Positions 1 to 4,975 of a stretch of 5,517 nucleotides of DNA are shown piece by piece; within the stretch, counting starts at the first letter, position 1, and each line of letters begins with the position of its first letter. Location: the NCBI GenBank assembly GCA_934276695.1, contig CAKQTF010000085.1:1-5517 (forward strand), in the 5' to 3' direction. Made by a program: the position numbers and the translations under genes. The notes under the pieces were generated by a model, which was given only the letters and a program-made list of their open reading frames with translations, searched no databases and was not told the DNA's origin. The stretch is from an uncultured Spirochaetales bacterium (lineage in GTDB: Bacteria > Spirochaetota > Spirochaetia > Sphaerochaetales > Sphaerochaetaceae).

Positions 1-657
1 ACATTGTACAGTGAGCTCGATCCGTCTAATCCGCTTCTATTTGCAATGGGAGACGGAAACCATAGCCTTGCAACAGCAAAGGCATGCTGGGAAGACATCA
101 AGAAAGGCCTTACAGAGGAAGAGAGGAAAAACCATCCTGCAAGGTATGCACTCGTTGAGCTTGAGAACATATATGATGAAGGCTTGCAGTTCGAGCCAAT
201 ACACAGGGTATTCTTCAGCCTCAAGAAAGATGACTTTGACAAGCTTCTTGCAAAGACATGCAGCTCATTCACAGCAGAGGAGATTGCCGACAAGGACAGT
301 CTTCTCAGAAAGATAAATGAGCCTGGGCAGCACTTCGGGCTTGCACTTGATAACAGGCTCTTCCTCTATACTGTCAATGGAGGCGAGAAGCAGATCGCAG
401 CTGGCACAATACAGCTTGTGATTGATGATATGCTGAAAGAAGGCCTTGGATCTGTTGATTATATCCACGGTGTAGATGTAACACTCCGGCTTGGCAACGA
501 AAAAGGCAATATAGGACTGATTCTTCCGGATGTATCAAAGGAGAGATTCTTTGCAGACATGATGAAAGACGGAGCATATCCGAGAAAGACATTCTCCATC
601 GGACATGCAAACGAAAAGCGGTACTATATGGAAGCCCGGCGTATAACAAACGACTGA
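1..657 (+). CDS. DUF1015 family protein, C-terminal part (5' end outside window)
   Basis: The frame is open from the first base, so the start lies to the left of the window; the TTG at position 4 is just a leucine codon. The visible 218 residues are the C-terminal half of a DUF1015 protein, a family usually over 400 residues long. Recognisable blocks are AMGDGNHSLATAKACWE near the left edge, then NHPARYALVELENIYDEG and FEPIHRVFF, all typical of this family. The biochemical role of DUF1015 is not established. In many bacteria the gene sits near serine biosynthesis genes such as serA and serC, but no such neighbour is visible here. The protein has no membrane segment and should be cytoplasmic. 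Its TGA stop directly abuts the stop of the opposing gene, and its terminator lies inside that gene. Family assignment is confident from the motif blocks; function is unknown. Confidence 0.88.
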   Translation, partial: TLYSELDPSNPLLFAMGDGNHSLATAKACWEDIKKGLTEEERKNHPARYALVELENIYDEGLQFEPIHRVFFSLKKDDFDKLLAKTCSSFTAEEIADKDSLLRKINEPGQHFGLALDNRLFLYTVNGGEKQIAAGTIQLVIDDMLKEGLGSVDYIHGVDVTLRLGNEKGNIGLILPDVSKERFFADMMKDGAYPRKTFSIGHANEKRYYMEARRITND

Positions 658-1206
658 TCAGAAATGATATGAGCCCTGCCTTATCACAGTGTAGGGCTCT
701 TTTGTTGCATCAATTAGCGTTGATGATACACCAGCCCGTCCACTGCTCCGGACTATGAAATCCGCACTCTCTCCGAAAGTCCTGACAATCCCGTCAAAAT
801 CATTCAGAGCAGGAAATCCTGAAAGGTTCGCACTGGTGGAGTATATCGGACCCGAATGCTCCATCACGGACAGAAGAAAATCATCATCAGGAATCCTCAC
901 AGCAACAGTGCTGCAATCATCGCAGCTCCTCAGAATGGCTGTGAAAGGAGCTGGCCACCTTTCAGCCAGACCTGAGGGGATATGCAGATGGCTTTCAGTA
1001 AGCTGAGACATCGTCATGAGCACAATCAGGTGCTTTGACTCCGGCCGGTTCTTCATCTGGAATATGCGTTCAGCCCCCTCTTCCCCGACAGCAGCTGATA
1101 TCCCATAAATCGTATCTGTCGGCAGGATGCCAACCTCGCCTCTTCTAAGCCTAAGACCTACTTCCTTGGCATGATCCAGATCATAATCGATTATTGAAGC
1201 TTTCAT
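658..1206 (-). CDS. tsaC: Threonylcarbamoyl-AMP synthase, single-domain TsaC/YrdC type
   Basis: This enzyme makes threonylcarbamoyl-AMP from threonine, bicarbonate and ATP, the first step of the universal t6A modification at position 37 of ANN-decoding tRNAs. The product is passed to the TsaD complex in the cytoplasm. The 182-residue protein shows the YrdC fold signatures in order: PTDTIYGI at 29-36, the K52-x-R54 pair in MKNRP, WPAPFTAILR at 84-93, VRIPDDD at 103-109, and TSANLSG at 124-130 with the S125/N127 pair of the family's KxR...SxN set. STLIDAT near the end matches the family's closing strand. It lacks the extra Sua5 C-terminal domain, so it is the short TsaC-like form. The ATG overlaps the upstream FtsB-like gene as ATGA, which suggests translational coupling. 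A GGAGG in that gene's last codons lies 12 bases upstream, a rather long spacing. YciO-type paralogues share the fold, but the intact motifs favour the t6A enzyme. Confidence 0.9.
   Translation of the reverse strand: MKASIIDYDLDHAKEVGLRLRRGEVGILPTDTIYGISAAVGEEGAERIFQMKNRPESKHLIVLMTMSQLTESHLHIPSGLAERWPAPFTAILRSCDDCSTVAVRIPDDDFLLSVMEHSGPIYSTSANLSGFPALNDFDGIVRTFGESADFIVRSSGRAGVSSTLIDATKEPYTVIRQGSYHF
671..706 (+). terminator. Intrinsic terminator of the DUF1015 gene, inside the opposing tsaC coding sequence
   Basis: GAGCCCT (671-677) pairs perfectly with AGGGCTC (693-699). A G-U and a C-G pair extend the stem to 9 bp, leaving an 11-base loop, and TTTTGTT follows at 700-706. It starts 13 bases after the DUF1015 stop codon. 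The T-tract is only on the + strand side, so it should stop rightward transcription. On the - strand the same bases are the last codons of tsaC. Confidence 0.8.
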
Positions 1207-1607
1207 CTCTTCTTTCGCCCTCCAAACACATCAATCAAAGCAAGCACAACGATAGCAGCGGAAGAAGGAATGAAGGAAAGCAGGAAAACAGCAAAGGCTG
1301 ACAGCGTATGCAGTCCAGTACTGTCAGGTAACGCAGTATTGCCTTCTGCCTGGCGCATAGGATCATCTGAAAAGCTGAAGACCAGTTCTCCATCTGCCTG
1401 GCCTCTGACATTCATCTCATTATCCAGCTCTGACCTAAGCATGCTTATATCAGCCTTCTTCATCTCTTCTTTTTCCTGAAGCATTACATGCTCATCCCTG
1501 AGCATCTTCCTTGACAGCAGTCCATTCTCTCCCCATACAGAGAAAATCAGGAAAAATGATATGATATAGATTGAGATAATCAATGCTTTTTTCTTTCTTG
1601 TAAACAT
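1203..1607 (-). CDS. FtsB/DivIC-like septum formation initiator family protein with an extra C-terminal membrane helix
   Basis: This is a small membrane protein of 134 residues. Residues 4-7 are basic (RKKK), followed by a membrane helix at about 8-24. VWGENGLL (24-31) resembles the W-x-G-x-N-G junction of FtsB. A charged, probably coiled-coil stretch runs from about 31 to 66, then GELVFSF at 73-79, similar to the PGE block that ends FtsB-type domains. FtsB and DivIC join the FtsL/FtsQ (DivIB) divisome subcomplex and activate septal peptidoglycan synthesis. Unlike them, this protein goes on through a linker to a second hydrophobic segment (about 102-126) and ends GGRKKR, so both ends should be cytoplasmic and the coiled coil outside. 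The ATG at 1607 is the only start that keeps helix 1, but no clear Shine-Dalgarno precedes it. It overlaps tsaC by 4 bases. The FtsB relationship is inferred from topology and a short motif, so a general coiled-coil membrane protein remains possible. Confidence 0.65.
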   Translation of the reverse strand: MFTRKKKALIISIYIISFFLIFSVWGENGLLSRKMLRDEHVMLQEKEEMKKADISMLRSELDNEMNVRGQADGELVFSFSDDPMRQAEGNTALPDSTGLHTLSAFAVFLLSFIPSSAAIVVLALIDVFGGRKKR

Positions 1608-1627
1608 ACTGCTACTTTTGATATAAT
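1598..1627 (+). promoter_or_regulatory. Likely sigma70-type promoter for the repeat/GGDEF-like gene
   Basis: TTGTAA (1598-1603) is followed after 18 bases by a perfect TATAAT (1622-1627), predicting a transcript start near 1634 and a leader of about 33 bases. The -35 box lies inside the first codons of the divergent FtsB-like gene. For the - strand only a weak -10 (TATTAT, complement of 1623-1628) is visible, with no convincing -35. It would give an almost leaderless transcript, so the - strand promoter is unresolved. Confidence 0.6.
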
Positions 1628-1632
1628 AGCAT

Positions 1633-1657
1633 CATCGATGTATATTTACTATCGATG
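1633..1657. repeat. Inverted repeat between the promoter and the start codon
   Basis: CATCGAT (1633-1639) and ATCGATG (1651-1657) form a 7-bp inverted repeat around an 11-base AT-rich centre. It begins where transcription should start and its right arm touches the ribosome binding site. It could be an operator for a dimeric regulator or a 5' leader hairpin that limits ribosome access. Chance is also possible, because both arms contain the self-complementary ATCGAT. Confidence 0.4.
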
Positions 1658-1669
1658 GAGGAAGTAATG
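1657..1669 (+). promoter_or_regulatory. Ribosome binding site that fixes the start of the repeat/GGDEF-like gene at 1667
   Basis: GGAGG (1657-1661) lies 5 bases before the ATG at 1667. The in-frame ATG at 1655 overlaps this site and has no Shine-Dalgarno of its own, so the second ATG (protein beginning MAKPSKTWK) is preferred. Confidence 0.8.
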
Positions 1670-2785
1670 GCCAAACCTTCTAAGACCTGGAAGCTTGTTG
1701 TTACCAGCATTATTATTTCATTGATTATTCTTGCAGCATTCACGCTTGTTTTCGTTCAGCTGATTGCTCCTGCCTACAACATCACTGAAGAGATGATCTA
1801 TTCTGTACTGACTAAGATCTTCCCGATTCTTGTCGGGCTCGTACTGATAGAGATTGCAATCCTGATCGGAAAGAAAAATGATGATGACTATAAGGATACA
1901 ATAGATAAGCTTGCTCCTAATGCGTATGATTCATCCCTGTACACGCCTCCTATGGATGATCCTAATGCCAGAGGCCGTGTAAACGGTGACCCGCTTGATT
2001 ATAAGGCGCCAGCACAGCCGGAGATCAGGGAAATCATAAAGGAAGTCCCTGTTGAGACTGTCAGAGAAGTAATAAAGGAAGTCCCGGTCGAGGTGATCAA
2101 GGAAGTTCCTGTCGAAGTTGAGAAGACTGTTCCAGTTGAAGTTGAGACAATCAAGGAAGTCATTAAGGAAGTCCCGGTCGAGGTGATCAAGGAAGTTCCT
2201 GTCGAAGTCGTAAGGGAGATAAGGGCAGAAGCAGAAGAGAAGGTTGTGATCCGTGAGGTTGAACGCCCTGTCGAAGTAATCAAGACTGTTCCGGAGCCAT
2301 ATGAGGTCAAGGTTCCTGTTGATGTGATCAAGACCGTTGAATCACCGGTTGAGACTGTCCGGGAAGTAATAAAGGAAGTCCCGGTCGAGACTGTAAAGGA
2401 GATTATCAAAGAGGTTCCTGTCGAGACTGTCAAAGAGGTCATCAAGGAAGCAGAGAAGGATCTTTCCGAGAACGATGCAGAAAAATCCTACGATTTCAGA
2501 AGCTCGCTTGCTGAGGAGATAAAGTCCGCACGTGAATATGGATATGATTTATCACTCATAGGATTCAAGCCTTCAGAAAAGGTGAATGAGGATTACCTTA
2601 AGAGCATTCTAGGAAAGGATACTCTGGTTTTCGAGGATGGCCAGAAGCTTTTTGCAGTTCTTCCTTTTGTATCCAGAGGCGAAGCAGAAGCAAAAGCAAG
2701 ATATATCCAGCCTAAGAGGACAGCAAGCCTTAATGGCCGTGATATCACTGCTGATGCCCTGATTAAGGAAGCATCCAGGCTCTGA
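1667..2785 (+). CDS. Membrane-anchored IKEVPVE-repeat protein with a degenerate GGDEF-like C-terminal domain
   Basis: The protein has 372 residues. A short basic N-terminus (MAKPSKTWK) leads to two hydrophobic helices at about 10-34 and 47-67, joined by a short outside loop, so the rest should be cytoplasmic. After a polar linker (69-118), residues 119-261 are charged repeats built on IKEVPVE. The last ~100 residues read like a shortened GGDEF domain. SLAEEIKSAREYGYDLSLIGF (280-300) resembles the helix and first strand of that fold. DGQKLFAVLPFVSRGEAEAKA (324-344) occupies the place of GG(D/E)EF followed by the usual helix. TASLNGRDITADALIKEA (352-369) resembles the closing strand and helix. 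The catalytic GGDEF residues are replaced by DGQKL and the domain is far below the usual ~160 residues, so cyclase activity is unlikely; a scaffold, sensor or nucleotide-binding role is a guess. I do not recognise a named family. It is a single-gene unit with its own promoter and terminator, divergent from the FtsB-like gene. Confidence 0.75.
   Translation: MAKPSKTWKLVVTSIIISLIILAAFTLVFVQLIAPAYNITEEMIYSVLTKIFPILVGLVLIEIAILIGKKNDDDYKDTIDKLAPNAYDSSLYTPPMDDPNARGRVNGDPLDYKAPAQPEIREIIKEVPVETVREVIKEVPVEVIKEVPVEVEKTVPVEVETIKEVIKEVPVEVIKEVPVEVVREIRAEAEEKVVIREVERPVEVIKTVPEPYEVKVPVDVIKTVESPVETVREVIKEVPVETVKEIIKEVPVETVKEVIKEAEKDLSENDAEKSYDFRSSLAEEIKSAREYGYDLSLIGFKPSEKVNEDYLKSILGKDTLVFEDGQKLFAVLPFVSRGEAEAKARYIQPKRTASLNGRDITADALIKEASRL
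2021..2449 (+). repeat. Coding tandem repeats based on IKEVPVE (residues 119-261)
   Basis: Seven exact IKEVPVE copies occur, plus diverged forms such as EKTVPVE, IKTVPEP and IKTVESPVE. Two spacings mix: 8 residues (EVIKEVPV) and 12 residues (ETVREVIKEVPV, ETVKEIIKEVPV). The central part, about residues 188-226, is degenerate while both flanks are nearly exact. Alternating Glu/Lys with regular Pro-Val suggests an extended, charged spacer rather than a globular fold. Confidence 0.9.
2075..2208 (+). repeat. Exact 44-base direct repeat 90 bases apart within the repeat region
   Basis: Bases 2075-2118 are identical to 2165-2208, an offset of exactly 30 codons. A further 27-base identity links 2066-2092 with 2363-2389. 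Synonymous sites match too, so these are recent duplications or conversions, not only protein-level conservation. In-frame gain or loss of units by recombination or slippage is expected. Confidence 0.9.
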
Positions 2786-2795
2786 TCATAACTGG

Positions 2796-2840
2796 AAAAA
2801 CAATCCCCTTCAGCCAGAAAGCAGAAGGGGATTTTCATTT
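2796..2840. terminator. Bidirectional intrinsic terminator between convergent genes
   Basis: AATCCCCTTC (2802-2811) pairs perfectly with GAAGGGGATT (2824-2833), a 10-bp stem with a 12-base loop. On + it is followed by TTTTCATTTTATTT. On - the complement of AAAAA (2796-2800) gives a T-tract. It ends the repeat-protein gene (stop at 2785) and can also end the unit finishing with rnz (stop at 2879). Confidence 0.88.
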
Positions 2841-2852
2841 TATTTATTCTAT

Positions 2853-2882
2853 CTGACTGCATTGCGATAAGAATACAGTCAG
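2853..2882. repeat. Short inverted repeat over the rnz stop codon
   Basis: CTGACTG (2853-2859) and CAGTCAG (2876-2882) can form a 7-bp stem with a 16-base loop overlapping the rnz stop codon. No T-tract follows on either side, so it is not a terminator itself. It might stabilise the rnz mRNA 3' end, or be chance. Confidence 0.3.
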
Positions 2883-3802
2883 TCCTTCAGCGGTATATCG
2901 AACATCATCCTGTCTTTTGTAAGCACTGTGTCCGGAAAGATCTCACGGGCCTCATCCTTCAGAACCTTAAGCTCCCTATCACTATAACGCGGGGAATAAT
3001 GCTGAAGACACAGTTTTCTGCAGAACCCGTCACGGGCTATCATTGCAGCTTCCGCACTTGTCATATGCTTCTTCTCATGAGCGCTGTCCTTCAGGTCAGA
3101 GGCAAACATCCCCTCACAGAAAAGAACATCACTGTCATGGACATAATCAGATATCTCAGGAAAATACAGGGAATCAGTGACATAGCTGAACTTACGCCCT
3201 TCACGGGGTTTTCCCATCACCATGCTGCTTGTTACTGTACGTCCATCTTCAAGCAATACATTCTCTCCCCTCTGGAGGTTTCCCCATAGACGTCCCTTAG
3301 GCACACCTAGCTCAATTGCCTTCTCAGGGAAGAACTCCCCTTTCCGGTGATCTTCAACAAGCGAATAACCAAAGCATGGCTTTGTGTGTATCAAGGGGAA
3401 TGCATTCACAGTAAATCCATCCCCTCTGTATATCTCGCCTTCTGTCACTGGGACCACGACTATCTCATAGTTGATGTACATATCAAGGATTCTTCTTGAT
3501 GCTTCCACATACTCAGCAAGTTTCGGTGGACCATAGATATAAAGCGGATCCTCCCTCTCCACCTGGCTTGAGAGCATAAGAAGGCCTGGAAGGCCAGTCA
3601 CATGGTCAGCATGCATATGCGATATGAAGATTGCAGATATCTTCTTCCATTTCAGATTAAGCATCTTCAGAGAGACCTGCGTTCCTTCTCCGCAGTCAAA
3701 TAAGAATAATTCCCCATCTCTCCGCAGCAGTGCAGATGTAAGGAACCTGCCAGGGAGAGGCATCATGCCGCTAGTACCTAATGAAAATGCTTCAAGATTC
3801 AC
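2879..3802 (-). CDS. rnz: Ribonuclease Z (tRNA 3' processing endonuclease)
   Basis: RNase Z is a zinc-dependent metallo-beta-lactamase-fold endonuclease that cuts the 3' trailer from tRNA precursors in the cytoplasm. The 307-residue length fits the short bacterial form. The N-terminal strand LGTSG (8-12) and FDCGEGTQ (35-42) are typical. Metal ligands are all present: H62, H64, D66 and H67 in SHMHADHVTGLPGLL, H139 in IHTKPCFGYSL, D210 in YVTDS, and H268 in LQHYSPRY. The catalytic-histidine block is HMTSAEAA (246-253). The flexible-arm region ELGVPKGRLWGNLQRGENV (164-182) matches RNase Z rather than other family members, although the usual Gly-Pro reads Gly-Arg here (170-171). The start is GTG: a stop codon lies three codons upstream in frame, and a later start would remove the conserved first strand. 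It follows the permease gene by 18 bp and is probably co-transcribed with it. Confidence 0.95.
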   Translation of the reverse strand: MNLEAFSLGTSGMMPLPGRFLTSALLRRDGELFLFDCGEGTQVSLKMLNLKWKKISAIFISHMHADHVTGLPGLLMLSSQVEREDPLYIYGPPKLAEYVEASRRILDMYINYEIVVVPVTEGEIYRGDGFTVNAFPLIHTKPCFGYSLVEDHRKGEFFPEKAIELGVPKGRLWGNLQRGENVLLEDGRTVTSSMVMGKPREGRKFSYVTDSLYFPEISDYVHDSDVLFCEGMFASDLKDSAHEKKHMTSAEAAMIARDGFCRKLCLQHYSPRYSDRELKVLKDEAREIFPDTVLTKDRMMFDIPLKD

Positions 3803-3808
3803 TGGAAT

Positions 3809-3813
3809 ATCCT
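3809..3813 (-). promoter_or_regulatory. Ribosome binding site supporting the GTG start of rnz
   Basis: On the - strand AGGAT lies 6 bases before the GTG at 3802, inside the 18-bp gap after the permease stop codon. No ATG in this frame would keep the N-terminal strand. Confidence 0.6.
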
Positions 3814-3820
3814 ATATCTC

Positions 3821-4975
3821 TTATTCACCTTTTACAAGACCATTGATTTCTTTTGACTCAATAGACCTCAGACTGATGCATACGGAGACAGCTGATACAG
3901 CAACCATGACAAGCATGATCACGCATAAAGCCCCATATGGGACAGTTATCGGGAATGATGTTATATAATACTGCAGTACTGATGCATCATTAGCTGCAAT
4001 AACTCTCATCAAGGAAGGAATCCTGAAAGAGAGCACGACACCTATTAGGATCCCGGAAAGAGATGAGAGGAAGATGAAAAACAATGTCATCCTGAGATAG
4101 ATGCGTCGGAGGACAATGACAGGCACTCCTAACAGCATCATAGCGGCGATATCCTTCCTATCCCTGTCAGCATATGCATGCGCCGCATCTGTCGAGAAGA
4201 ATGCTGCAAGGAATGCAACTGACGCAAAGATCAGGTACAGGATTGATATCGAATTCCTGACATTGCCATAGAGGGATGAGTAGAGCTGATCAAAACTGGA
4301 TGCATCTATTCCTTCAGCCCGGAGAGATGATGCAAAAGATGAAGGATCCACTCCTTTATCCAGGCATATCTCATATCCGACAGCATTTCCAGGAATAAGA
4401 CTGCTGTCAACAAATGCAAGATATCTATCAAGCTGAGCATACCCGCTGTCAAATACACCAGATACTGTCAATAGCACAGGCCGTGTCCTGCTCTTATCCT
4501 CTTCATAGTAAAGCAGAGTCAGCTTATCACCAGAAGAGAGGCCAAGGGATGATGCAAGCGTGCCTGATATGAGGATTCCCCTTTCTGAATGCTCATATCC
4601 ATCTCTTACATGAAGCACTGCTGACCGCTCCTTAGTGAAGTACCCAGCATCGACTCCCTTCAGATAAACAAGACCTTCTCCGTTCTCGGCATATATTATC
4701 CCCTCTCCGCTTCTGACAGGCCATTCATCAGATATGCCGCTGTAAGCTGCTGGATCAGCATACTCTGCTGAGTATACAGCCCCGGAGCCAAGATATATGA
4801 TTGCCTTCTCTATGGCATCAGACATTGATGATATGAAGACAATCGAAAATGAAAGGACTGCAGTGATCAGCATTATTATGACAAGCGGAGCAAAGGATGA
4901 GGCCTTATATCTCCATGAATTGCCTATTCCTATCTTGCGCTTCAGATACATGGTCTCAGCATCATGGATTCTCAT
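3821..4975 (-). CDS. LolC/LolE-like ABC transporter permease (FtsX/MacB-type fold)
   Basis: This is likely the membrane subunit of a lipoprotein-releasing transporter, which takes mature lipoproteins out of the inner membrane and hands them to a periplasmic carrier. The 384 residues show the four-helix FtsX-type layout: TM1 at about 29-50, a large outside domain (about 52-242), TM2 at 243-261, TM3 at 296-317 and TM4 at 347-369. The cytoplasmic loop DRDRKDIAAMMLLGVP (270-285) is the FtsX-type coupling motif. In the outside domain, YLKGVDAGYF, RGILISGTLASSLGLSSGDKL and VSGVFDSGYAQLDRYLAFVD match the pattern seen in LolC and LolE. Length is close to their ~400 residues. The start ATG has GGAG 6 bases upstream and overlaps the ATPase gene by 14 bp. 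The order ATPase then permease fits the lolD-lolE part of a lolCDE operon, but C and E cannot be told apart here. A MacB-like export role is less likely. Confidence 0.8.
   Translation of the reverse strand: MRIHDAETMYLKRKIGIGNSWRYKASSFAPLVIIMLITAVLSFSIVFISSMSDAIEKAIIYLGSGAVYSAEYADPAAYSGISDEWPVRSGEGIIYAENGEGLVYLKGVDAGYFTKERSAVLHVRDGYEHSERGILISGTLASSLGLSSGDKLTLLYYEEDKSRTRPVLLTVSGVFDSGYAQLDRYLAFVDSSLIPGNAVGYEICLDKGVDPSSFASSLRAEGIDASSFDQLYSSLYGNVRNSISILYLIFASVAFLAAFFSTDAAHAYADRDRKDIAAMMLLGVPVIVLRRIYLRMTLFFIFLSSLSGILIGVVLSFRIPSLMRVIAANDASVLQYYITSFPITVPYGALCVIMLVMVAVSAVSVCISLRSIESKEINGLVKGE

Noticed and set aside
600..657. Possible intrinsic terminator for the leftward tsaC transcript.
   Set aside because: No stem followed by a T-tract is visible on the - strand in the first ~60 bases beyond the tsaC stop codon.
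755..1006. Open frame on + opposite tsaC.
   Set aside because: It has no domain or ribosome site, and the - strand frame carries all TsaC signatures.
1655..1669. ATG at 1655 as the start of the repeat/GGDEF-like gene.
   Set aside because: It overlaps the GGAGG that properly serves the ATG at 1667 and has no Shine-Dalgarno of its own.
1999..2445. Long open frame on the - strand encoding a Ser/Thr/Gly-rich repeat protein (TSTGTSL-like units).
   Set aside because: It is the mirror image of the IKEVPVE repeat codons on +. Repetitive codons without stops on the other strand create it, and it has no ribosome site or recognisable domain.
2021..2449. Possible CRISPR-like array, because similar short units recur.
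   Set aside because: Units vary in length, run in frame as protein repeats and have no unique spacers of constant size.
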